Assembly: GCA_902489795.1 (NCBI GenBank)
Contig: CABUBU010000046.1
Location: 1 to 9,475, forward strand
Direction of reading: 5' to 3'
Length of the DNA: 9,475 nt
From: an uncultured Azospirillum sp.
GTDB taxonomy: Bacteria > Pseudomonadota > Alphaproteobacteria > RF32 > CAG-239
In this document: piece by piece, positions 1 to 5,778 of the stretch
Numbering within the stretch: the stretch's first letter is position 1
Layout of the letters: the number at the start of each line of letters is the position of its first letter
Notes under the pieces: model-generated
What the model was told of the DNA's origin: nothing
The model's input: only the letters and a program-made list of their open reading frames with translations
Database searches by the model: none
Translations under genes and position numbers: made by a program

Positions 1-2
1 GT

Positions 3-290
3 TCGGAGAGCCTCTCCTATGCCGCTCAATACCTCAAAAATATGACCGGTATGATTGAAAATCACCGTTTGGCTTTTGATTATTCCTACTATGTCGGTAC
101 GGTCGAAATTGCAGCCTTTGCCGCGGCGCTTGTCTGTGCCGTTCCGGTATTTAAAAACATTTTGACCGCCCAAAACGGACGCCGGGCGGCAAATATATTG
201 CTCAATGCCTGGCTGATTGTGCTGTTTCTGCTGTCCTCGGCAGCGGTAGCGGCTTCAACCTATAATCCGTTTATTTATTTCCGCTTCTGA
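3..290 (+). CDS. MBOAT family O-acyltransferase (AlgI-like), C-terminal fragment
   Basis: The gene enters from the left edge of the window. The open frame runs from position 3 to a TGA at 288-290, and the internal Met at 42 is not the start. The last residues, STYNPFIYFRF, are the typical end of membrane-bound O-acyltransferases of the AlgI/PatA type. These inner-membrane proteins move acyl groups, usually acetyl, onto polysaccharides or peptidoglycan together with a secreted partner. The visible part has two hydrophobic segments, around YYVGTVEIAAFAAALVCAVP and NAWLIVLFLLSSAAVAAS, which fit the last two membrane helices. The catalytic His lies upstream of the window, so activity and substrate cannot be judged. 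Family assignment rests on the C-terminal signature and topology only. Confidence 0.75.
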   Translation, partial: SESLSYAAQYLKNMTGMIENHRLAFDYSYYVGTVEIAAFAAALVCAVPVFKNILTAQNGRRAANILLNAWLIVLFLLSSAAVAASTYNPFIYFRF

Positions 291-300
291 GGTTTGCCGC

Positions 301-339
301 CGGCGGCCGTTTGCAAAGTTTTTCTCAAAAAGGCCGCCG
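301..339. repeat. GC-rich inverted repeat downstream of the MBOAT gene
   Basis: CGGCGGCC (301-308) pairs perfectly with GGCCGCCG (332-339) across a 23-base loop. The loop can fold further, because TTTTT and AAAAA flank CTC. It starts 10 bases after the MBOAT stop. No T-run follows, so it is not a classical intrinsic terminator, but it may still end or stabilise that transcript. Confidence 0.5.
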
Positions 340-371
340 CGTAGAACGCGGGGTTCTTTGTATACGGGTAT

Positions 372-416
372 CCCCCCTTACGGTACCGGCGAACGTCTGA
401 AGGGCGTAAGAGGGGG
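372..416. repeat. Strong hairpin beside the dead IS200-type transposase (probable element end)
   Basis: CCCCCCTTACG (372-382) pairs with CGTAAGAGGGGG (405-416). That is 11 base pairs with one bulged A at 411, around a 22-base loop. It sits 18 bases beyond the original tnpA stop. IS200/IS605 elements lack terminal inverted repeats but carry imperfect subterminal hairpins recognised by TnpA, so this is a good candidate for the 3' end hairpin. Exact element borders cannot be set from one copy. Confidence 0.5.
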
Positions 417-433
417 CTGACGGGTCGACTATT

Positions 434-856
434 TTACTTGCCGTCCGTAAACAGGGCAAAGTTCATTGTCAACAGACTTTGCTCGGCGTCTTCCAGTAGT
501 TGATTTCGTATATATTCCGGCAATTTTTTGAGCATTCTTCCCGGTTGTGTCGACATAGTATCCTTTACACCAAAACTGTCGGCCTCTATGTTTATATCTT
601 GCAGTTTCCTCACCGCTCATATATCGACAAACGACTCTTGCCTTTGAACATTCCCTGACCGGGCTTGCGGAATATTCTGGCGGTATCTCCGATAACAGAT
701 GAATATGGTTCGGATAAATATCGGCCTCAACAGTTCCTGTTCCTTTCCGTCGGCATAATGTCTTTGGACATTCGCCATAAAGCGCTTTTCTGCGATATTT
801 CGGGGCGATGGTGCTTTGAGGCTTCATGTCGTATGTGCTGTGGTATGCGTGTTCAT
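434..856 (-). pseudogene. tnpA: IS200/IS605-type Y1 transposase (TnpA), frame-broken remnant
   Basis: The remnant keeps clear TnpA landmarks: APKYRRKALYGE near the N-terminus, the HUH motif in PNHIHLL (HIH codons at 699-707), FWCKGYYVDTTGKN, and the catalytic-tyrosine segment LPEYIRNQLLEDAEQSL. These lie in different frames. GMFKGKSRLSIYER is read at 613-654 in another frame from the flanking residues, and EYIRNQ (Tyr codon 512-514) is reached only if one base is dropped from the run of six T at 524-529. An ATG at 856 and a TAA at 434-436 would give about 141 codons, the usual TnpA length. The N-terminal 50 residues are also degenerate. A long open frame (929-429) crosses the region, but it mixes correct and wrong-frame segments and is not an intact protein. 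The element is inactive unless supplied in trans. Confidence 0.85.
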
Positions 857-907
857 TAAATTTTATTCGGACAATTGCCGGGTCGTCTTTTTTACAATGG
901 CAAAGGA

Positions 908-927
908 GTTCTTTATACGCAAAGAAC
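908..927. repeat. Perfect 7-bp hairpin, GTTCTTT / AAAGAAC
   Basis: GTTCTTT (908-914) and AAAGAAC (921-927) flank ATACGC. The hairpin lies about 50 bases upstream of the presumed tnpA start, on the other side of the dead transposase from the 372-416 hairpin. GTTCTTT followed by GTATAC also occurs at 353-365, so related sequence brackets the remnant. It could be the 5' end structure of the element, or old flanking sequence. Confidence 0.4.
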
Positions 928-930
928 AAG

Positions 931-1050
931 GCACAAAAAGATACAAGGGAAAAAGATAAAGCGAGAAGAGCAAAGCGGGAAAGATGGAAAGAGCGGGAAA
1001 AGAAGAACTGAAAGAAGAAAAACAGAAAACGACAAAGAGCAAAATGGAAA
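931..1050 (+). other. Polypurine tract
   Basis: By hand count 103 of 120 bases are A or G on the plus strand. Short units such as GCGGGAAA and GAAAAAG recur imperfectly. It lies between the dead transposase and the terminator of the qmcA operon. The plus-strand open frame through it (875-1192) encodes a lysine- and arginine-rich string with no domain and runs over the terminator, so I treat the tract as non-coding. Possible origins are slippage-expanded simple sequence or decayed mobile DNA. Confidence 0.6.
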
Positions 1051-1100
1051 AAGCTCTAAGCTCTTCGCTGCCAAGCATCTAATGTGGGGTTCCCCTCATA

Positions 1101-1135
1101 CAAAAAAACAAGACCCGGAATTTTCCCGGGTCTTG
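1101..1135 (-). terminator. Intrinsic terminator of the qmcA-nfeD operon
   Basis: CAAGACCCGG (1109-1118) pairs with CCGGGTCTTG (1126-1135) in a perfect 10-bp stem with a 7-base loop. Read on the minus strand the stem is followed by seven T (A-run at 1102-1108). It begins 10 bases after the nfeD stop. Confidence 0.92.
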
Positions 1136-1145
1136 TATCTTGACG

Positions 1146-1586
1146 TCAGGCTTTTTCGGCTTTCAGGATCACGCCGTTTTCAACCCCGGTGATTTTGACC
1201 TTGTCGCCTTTTTTCAGGCTGTCTTCACATTCGACGATCCACACGCTGTCGCCGATCAGCGCTTTGGAACGTCCGTCGACGACGTCTTCCGCCAGCAGAT
1301 AGGTTTTGCCGATATGCTGCCCGGCCGGATCGTTCAAATGCTTATACCGGTCGGAAACCTTGCTGCGTTTCATGATTCGGCCGTAAAAGAACCAGCCGGC
1401 GAGGGCAAAGACCACGGAAATCAGGCCGAAAACGAGCGATTGTTCAATCACCGTAAAGTCATGGTAGATTGTCAGCGCGCCGGTGGCAAACGCCGACAGC
1501 CCGAACCATACCAGATAAACGCCGGGAACGAACAGTTCAAGCAGCACCAGCAGCAGCCCCAAAGAGAACCATTCCATGTAACTCAT
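1146..1586 (-). CDS. NfeD-family membrane protein (YbbJ-like), partner of the SPFH protein
   Basis: A 146-residue short-form NfeD protein. Residues 5-40 form one or two membrane segments (WFSLGLLLVLLELFVPGVYL and onward). A further segment lies near residues 48-67 (SLVFGLISVVFALAGWFFYG). The soluble C-terminal third contains GKTYLLAEDVVDGRSKALIGDSVWIV and VKITGVENGVILKAEK when joined, the pattern of the NfeD OB-fold. Such proteins pair with SPFH/stomatin proteins and are thought to help organise or regulate membrane microdomains. The biochemical role is poorly defined. The start at 1586 has AGGAG about six bases upstream. It lies 12 bases after the qmcA stop, so the two are co-transcribed. 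The stop is TGA, and a strong terminator follows. Confidence 0.9.
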   Translation of the reverse strand: MSYMEWFSLGLLLVLLELFVPGVYLVWFGLSAFATGALTIYHDFTVIEQSLVFGLISVVFALAGWFFYGRIMKRSKVSDRYKHLNDPAGQHIGKTYLLAEDVVDGRSKALIGDSVWIVECEDSLKKGDKVKITGVENGVILKAEKA

Positions 1587-1598
1587 GGTTTTTCTCCT

Positions 1599-2558
1599 TT
1601 ATTTCTTTTTGCCGGCGGTATTTTCGTCATGCAAGACTTCTTTGGCAATTTCGGCAATGCCGGCGATTGAACTCATGACGTTGGCAGTATCCATCGGCAT
1701 CATCAGGAGTTTTTGGTTGGGGGAAGTGACAATACCCTGCAAAGCATCAATATATTTCTGCCCGAGGAAGTAATTGAGCGACTGCGGACTGCCGCCGGCA
1801 ATGGCGTCGGAAACCATTTTGGCCGCGTTGGCTTCCGCCAGAGCCAGGCGTTCTCTTGCCTCGGCCTCGCGGAAAGCGGCTTCTTTTTTGGCTTCGGCTG
1901 CCAGGATGGCCGATTGCTTGTCTGCTTCCGCCGCCAGAATGACCGCCTGTTTCTCGCCTTCGGCTTTTAAGATTTCCGACTGGCGGATACCTTCGGCCTC
2001 AAGCACGCTGGCGCGTTTGTCGCGTTCGGCTTTCATCTGCCGGGCCATCGAGTTGATCAGGTCGGCCGGCGGGGTAATGTCTTTGATTTCCACGCGGGTG
2101 ACCTTAACCCCCCAGGGAATGGTCGCTTCGTCGACGACGGCCAGCAGTTTGTGGTTGATGGCGTCGCGCTGGGACAGCAGTTCATCGATTTCCATGCTGC
2201 CGATCACCGTACGGATGTTGGTCATGATCAGGTTTAAGATGGCCACGTTCAGATCCTTGACCTGATAAGCCGCGTTGGCCGCCTGCTGAATCTGGAAGAA
2301 CAAAACCCCGTCAACCCGGACGGTGGCGTTGTCTTTGGTGATGACGTCCTGAGAGGGAACGTCAAGCACCTGTTCCATGCGGTTGATTTTGGCGCCCACT
2401 CTTTCCACGATCGGGATGATGATGTGCAGGCCCGGGGAAAGGGTGCGGGTGAAACGGCCGAAGCTTTCGACCGTGTATTCATATCCCTGGCGGACGATGA
2501 CGACCGAGGTCAGCAAAACGAAAAAAACGACCACGGCCAAAAATACGGCAAATTCCAT
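1599..2558 (-). CDS. qmcA: SPFH/stomatin-like membrane protein QmcA
   Basis: At 319 residues it is close in length and sequence to E. coli QmcA (about 305). Residues 3-22 form an N-terminal membrane anchor, followed by the SPFH (band 7) domain. Recognisable blocks are RQGYEYTVESFGRFTRTLSP, INRMEQVLDVPSQDVITKDN, MTNIRTVIGSMEIDELLSQR and WGVKVTRVEIKDITPP. Residues of roughly 195-260 are Ala/Glu/Lys-rich with repeated EAEG, ILKAEGEKQ and ILAAEA units, the long helix typical of the family. The C-terminal FLGQKYIDALQ and SSIAGIAEI are also QmcA-like. SPFH proteins oligomerise at the inner membrane and are linked to lipid microdomains and control of membrane proteolysis. The start at 2558 has AAGGAG seven bases upstream. 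It is the first gene of a two-gene operon with the NfeD partner. Confidence 0.95.
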   Translation of the reverse strand: MEFAVFLAVVVFFVLLTSVVIVRQGYEYTVESFGRFTRTLSPGLHIIIPIVERVGAKINRMEQVLDVPSQDVITKDNATVRVDGVLFFQIQQAANAAYQVKDLNVAILNLIMTNIRTVIGSMEIDELLSQRDAINHKLLAVVDEATIPWGVKVTRVEIKDITPPADLINSMARQMKAERDKRASVLEAEGIRQSEILKAEGEKQAVILAAEADKQSAILAAEAKKEAAFREAEARERLALAEANAAKMVSDAIAGGSPQSLNYFLGQKYIDALQGIVTSPNQKLLMMPMDTANVMSSIAGIAEIAKEVLHDENTAGKKK

Positions 2559-2904
2559 TATTGTCTCTCCTTAAAAAAGTTGTTTGTCTGTCGACAGGAT
2601 AGCGAAAAAGAGCAGGACCGACAATCGGCTTCTTAAGTTATATACAGATTCCGCACAATTTTCTTAGTATCAAACCTGTTTTCCGGGGGCTTTCTTCCGT
2701 AGAATGCTTTCCGACATATTTCCGTACAAAGACAATCGGTATTTTGGGGTTCCGGTTTGGTGTGATATCATATTTATGTTTGTTTGATAAAACTCTTTTG
2801 TTTTTTTATTTTTGTAATTGCGAGGAATTGCATTCCGGAAAAAGAGTTTTTATACGCAAAGCCGTAAGCTCTCCTCAACCACGCGCCTGGCGCGGAGGCT
2901 GAAT
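2559..2904. other. Intergenic region between qmcA and the DUF218 gene
   Basis: No convincing gene. It holds the candidate qmcA promoter, one GANTC site at 2647-2651, and an AT-rich stretch at 2760-2820. The 13-mer TTTATACGCAAAG at 2849-2861 is shared with 912-924. A small hairpin CGCGC-CTG-GCGCG lies at 2882-2894 and is extended by CCTC/GAGG. A 60-codon minus-strand frame crosses 2774-2956, but it lacks a ribosome binding site, overlaps the terminator at 2905-2934 and looks random. Confidence 0.55.
2597..2624 (-). promoter_or_regulatory. Candidate promoter for qmcA-nfeD
   Basis: On the minus strand TTGTCG (2624-2619) and CTATCC (2602-2597) are separated by 16 bases. This resembles the alphaproteobacterial housekeeping pattern TTGAC-N16-17-CTATAT, and it lies about 40 bases from the start codon. 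The match is partial. Confidence 0.3.
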
Positions 2905-2934
2905 ACAAAAACAACCGCCCGGGAAGGGCGGTTG
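2905..2934 (-). terminator. Intrinsic terminator of the intact DUF218 gene
   Basis: CAACCGCCC (2912-2920) pairs with GGGCGGTTG (2926-2934) around GGGAA. On the minus strand the stem runs into TTTTTG. It starts 19 bases after the stop codon of the gene ending at 2953. Confidence 0.88.
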
Positions 2935-2952
2935 CAAAAGATAAAAAACGGG

Positions 2953-3777
2953 TCACACCGTCGGCCGGTTGTAAATCCGTTCGCTTTCAATCCTTTTTTC
3001 CAGTTCCGTTTTCATCCTTTTGCGGTGCAGCATTACCTCTGCCAGAAGAAGGACAAACTGGATGTAAGAACGGAAAGTCTTGTGCGGAAGTTTCAGCCGG
3101 TAGCGCTTTTCCAGCCGGGCGGCGGCTTCTTTCACGTCTTGGGGAACGGGAAAGGGGACGGGCGCCTGAAAAGTGCCGGCATAGGCTTCGCAGCGGTTGA
3201 GAATGGAAGCCAGCTCGTGATACATCATCGTGCAATGGCCGAAACGTTTGCCGTTGTACCATTTGCAGGCCTCGTCAAGCGATTCTTCGATGACATACCA
3301 GCGGGCGTTGATTTCCGGCGCCTGTTTTTGCTGCGTCAGTTGTAGACGGAGCGACAGACGTTTGGTGCAGCAGAAGAGGACAGGTTTGTCCAAATCGCCT
3401 TCTTTTGTCAAAAAAGCGCGAATCTCCAGTATGTTTTCACCGGAATTCCGCCCTTTGTCGAGCACAACGGCCATTCCCTCGGGAAAACCCGTCTTAACGC
3501 ATACGTTCTTAAGATGTGCGCCTTCGGTCGTCTTGTGCGTCCAGCGGCTCAAGAGCCCTTTGTTGCCGACGCACAGCATCTTCGGAAAGAAGCCGTAGGC
3601 GGCAAAGTGTTGTTTGGCAAGGCGTACGGCATAGATTGCGGAATCCGGATCGTCGTCTATGCAGACAATATAGGCCGTTTTTACGATTTTGCCGTCGTTT
3701 CCGAAACAGTCCGTGTGGGCTCGTAAACATTCGTGCATAAGTACTGCTGCCTGATAATCCTTTTTTTCGTGATTCAT
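2953..3777 (-). CDS. DUF218 (YdcF/ElyC/SanA-like) family protein
   Basis: 274 residues. It follows the DUF218 plan: a strand and Asp-rich turn (YIVCIDDDPDSA, residues 36-47), then an AxxLA-type helix and FFPKMLCVGNKG with the glycine turn at residues 71-74. Next come TTEGAH (83-88) in place of the usual TEA, VVLDKGRNSGENI (with NSGEN matching the family SxxTxEN block), and a strand plus CTKRLSLRLQ. E. coli members act in or near the envelope, SanA and ElyC being linked to barrier function and peptidoglycan/lipid-carrier metabolism. YdcF is soluble and binds S-adenosylmethionine. No signal peptide or membrane helix is visible, so this one resembles YdcF. The start at 3777 has no Shine-Dalgarno and is preceded by an AT-rich leader. 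It is divergent from the 538-residue unknown gene. Its substrate is unknown. Confidence 0.75.
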   Translation of the reverse strand: MNHEKKDYQAAVLMHECLRAHTDCFGNDGKIVKTAYIVCIDDDPDSAIYAVRLAKQHFAAYGFFPKMLCVGNKGLLSRWTHKTTEGAHLKNVCVKTGFPEGMAVVLDKGRNSGENILEIRAFLTKEGDLDKPVLFCCTKRLSLRLQLTQQKQAPEINARWYVIEESLDEACKWYNGKRFGHCTMMYHELASILNRCEAYAGTFQAPVPFPVPQDVKEAAARLEKRYRLKLPHKTFRSYIQFVLLLAEVMLHRKRMKTELEKRIESERIYNRPTV

Positions 3778-3835
3778 AATTTAAAAGTTTAATTAGTCAA
3801 AATAATTTTTTAGATTAATAAAATATATCGGAAAA

Positions 3836-5452
3836 TTGACAAAAAGGCAACAGGCGAAGTTATGTGAAACTTTTGTTAAAAACGGTTTCCTCGGCAAAAA
3901 CCTGTTGCCAACCGAACTGTTTTTATATTACAATTTAACGAATAGTAACCGGAGAGCCCAGATGGATGTGGTAGCAGGAAAAGGAGGAAATTTTTTCGTT
4001 GTCACCGGGCGTGTAAACAATGTCATTCTCAGCATGCTGTCGGAAATTTCGTATGATGAGTTTGTTCGTTACAACGCGTATTCGACAATGAAAAAAATTT
4101 CGCGGCAGAGCTGCGCTGAATACGCAGCTCAAAACGGTCTGCGTGAAAGAGTTCTGGAAAACTTTTCCCGTCTGGAAGAGGTGATAGATTATCATGCCAC
4201 TCAGGATCTGATGTATTTTATCGAATCCGAAGACAGCCGTGATCGTTCGGACAGTTTTGACAATGATATTGTCGTCGATCCGGCAAACTATTCCAACGGG
4301 TTTCTTCATGCCGCGCCGCGGGAAGTTTCCGGCCTGATTACCGATTCTTTCCAAATTCCCGAAGAGCAGGTACCGCGGATACTCAAAAGCGTCGGCATCT
4401 CGATCAAGAGGGAAACCCTTTCTCATTTCGTAAAATGGAGCAGCGTCACCTACAAGGTCGACATCGTGCCCGCACGCAAGCAGAGTTATTGCAGCCGCTT
4501 TGACAACAAGTCGATCACGGTGGTGGAAAACTGTTATGTGTTTGAGCCGGACGACTGGAAAAACATCAAAAAAATCGAACAGACTTTTGTTAAGGAAAAG
4601 GTAAAGCGAAAAAAATCGTGGTTTCTTAAGGAAAAACCGGACGACGTATTGTTAGACGACATTTTGCACAAGCTGTTCAAGGACAAGGAACTGATAAAGT
4701 ACGGCGCTTTGTATGCCGCGTATCGGAAAATCCGTCGGATTCGCAGCGATTACATCGGCTCTTTCATTCATTCCTTTCACCGTTTTCGCAACAAGATGCT
4801 GATCAACAACCGCTGTCTGCATCCGAAATCGGTGGCTCTTTCTGCCCGGGACATGTACAATATTCTGGTTGAAGACGAAAGAAGCGCCGCTTTTGCAGTC
4901 ACCGTCTATCGTCTGAGCCGCTATTGGCAGAACGGCAACTGGAACGAGCTTCTGTCCAGGGAACCCTGTTTTGCGATATTGGCCGAACGTCCGCAGGAGA
5001 TGCGCGACAGATTGTTGAAAAACATGGAGTTTGTGCTGAATTTGAAACTGAAGCACTGGACCGAGAATGAACTGGAGCAGCATTATTCCGAATTTGTCGG
5101 TCTGTTGCCGGCGCTGGAGGCGCGCAATTCTATTGCCAAAGGAGAGGACGAGAACCGGCAGGAATATCTGTTGCAACGTTCGCTGATGTACAGTTTTTAC
5201 ATATATAATCCCGACAGCGGAAAGTTTGAACTGTGCAATCTCAGCCGCCACATAAAAATAGACATTCCCGTTGACCGCTATATTCAGGAAAATATTATTA
5301 AAAAAGCGCAATATTATATAGACCGCAAAAGATCGGCCAAACGTTTTCTGCTGACCAAAGACGGCATCAGCGAAACGCTGGTCAGAAAGGCGGCCGTAAT
5401 CTTTGACGCTCCGCGCCGTCTGGGTGTCAGAAAAAGAATGAAAAACAGTTAG
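3836..5452 (+). CDS. Uncharacterised 538-residue protein, first gene of a two-gene operon
   Basis: I do not recognise a family. The product is soluble, with no signal peptide or membrane segment. It is rich in charged and aromatic residues and has a basic stretch in its middle (KEKVKRKKSW, then YRKIRRIRSDY) and a strongly basic C-terminus (APRRLGVRKRMKNS). Basic patches would allow nucleic-acid binding, but this is speculation. The start is uncertain. The TTG at 3836 gives 538 residues and its extra 42 residues look coding (for example FVKNGFLGKNLLPTELFLYY). ATG 3962 gives 496 residues and has GGAGAG seven bases upstream plus a promoter-like pair at 3905-3934. The frame is long, uninterrupted and of even codon use, so the gene is real. 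A small membrane-protein gene follows after 24 bases. Confidence 0.85.
   Translation: MTKRQQAKLCETFVKNGFLGKNLLPTELFLYYNLTNSNRRAQMDVVAGKGGNFFVVTGRVNNVILSMLSEISYDEFVRYNAYSTMKKISRQSCAEYAAQNGLRERVLENFSRLEEVIDYHATQDLMYFIESEDSRDRSDSFDNDIVVDPANYSNGFLHAAPREVSGLITDSFQIPEEQVPRILKSVGISIKRETLSHFVKWSSVTYKVDIVPARKQSYCSRFDNKSITVVENCYVFEPDDWKNIKKIEQTFVKEKVKRKKSWFLKEKPDDVLLDDILHKLFKDKELIKYGALYAAYRKIRRIRSDYIGSFIHSFHRFRNKMLINNRCLHPKSVALSARDMYNILVEDERSAAFAVTVYRLSRYWQNGNWNELLSREPCFAILAERPQEMRDRLLKNMEFVLNLKLKHWTENELEQHYSEFVGLLPALEARNSIAKGEDENRQEYLLQRSLMYSFYIYNPDSGKFELCNLSRHIKIDIPVDRYIQENIIKKAQYYIDRKRSAKRFLLTKDGISETLVRKAAVIFDAPRRLGVRKRMKNS
3905..3934 (+). promoter_or_regulatory. Promoter-like pair inside the 5' end of the unknown gene
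   Basis: TTGCCA (3905-3910) and TACAAT (3929-3934) are separated by 18 bases, each one base from the sigma-70 consensus. Transcription would begin near 3941 and produce a leader of about 20 bases with GGAGAG before ATG 3962. If real, it favours the shorter start or provides a second one. Confidence 0.4.
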
Positions 5453-5476
5453 AAACATTTTACATGGGAGAAAAAT

Positions 5477-5710
5477 ATGAAAACTTTGATTTATCTGGCA
5501 GGGCTTGTTGCCGTTGGTTTGGCCGTTGCATGGTTTGGCTTCGGCGTTCATCCGAAAACCGTTTATTATAAAGCGATCGGCGCGTTTTCTTCGGCTTCCG
5601 GCAGTGCCGCCGAACATGCCGGCGACGTAAAAAATACCGGCAGCCGTTTTGTCGACGTGATCAAAAACAACTACGATGATCAGGATATGACACAGCCGAT
5701 GGCACACTAA
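5477..5710 (+). CDS. Small single-pass membrane protein, unknown
   Basis: 77 residues. Residues 4-23 (LIYLAGLVAVGLAVAWFGFG) form one membrane helix right after a short Met-Lys-Thr start, so the protein is an N-terminally anchored small membrane protein. The remaining 54 residues are polar, with a Ser/Ala/Gly-rich stretch (GAFSSASGSAAEHAG) and an acidic tail. No lipobox or clear signal-peptidase site is seen. GGGAG lies six bases before the ATG. It follows the unknown large gene after 24 bases and precedes a terminator, so the two form one operon. Co-transcription suggests a shared role, perhaps anchoring the partner at the membrane. That is inference. Confidence 0.8.
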   Translation: MKTLIYLAGLVAVGLAVAWFGFGVHPKTVYYKAIGAFSSASGSAAEHAGDVKNTGSRFVDVIKNNYDDQDMTQPMAH

Positions 5711-5730
5711 AAACGTGACAAAACAACGAT

Positions 5731-5765
5731 AAAAAAGCACCGCTTTGTGCGGCGCTTTAAGTTTT
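5731..5765. terminator. Two-way terminator between convergent units
   Basis: AAAGC-A-CCGC (5734-5743) pairs with GCGG-C-GCTTT (5749-5758) with one mismatch and a TTTGT loop. On the minus strand it runs into six T (A-run at 5731-5736). On the plus strand it is followed by AAGTTTT. It ends the plus-strand operon and starts 20 bases after the original TAA of the DUF218 pseudogene. Confidence 0.75.
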
Positions 5766-5778
5766 GCAAAAATTTCGT

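Noticed and set aside
524..529. Programmed frameshift in the transposase at the A6 run
   Set aside because: Other frame changes occur elsewhere in the same gene (613-654 and the N-terminus), so slippery-site expression would not yield a full protein.
875..1192. 105-codon lysine-rich plus-strand frame through the polypurine tract
   Set aside because: Its composition follows from the purine run. It crosses the operon terminator and enters nfeD in antisense, with no ribosome binding site.
1140..2265. Plus-strand frames of 163-176 codons opposite nfeD and qmcA
   Set aside because: They are antisense to clearly identified genes and have Ser/Ala/Phe-rich shadow compositions.
4652..5740. 362-codon minus-strand open frame opposite the unknown gene
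   Set aside because: It is antisense to a long gene with normal codon pattern, overlaps the small membrane-protein gene, and its translation has no domain-like character. It is a shadow frame.
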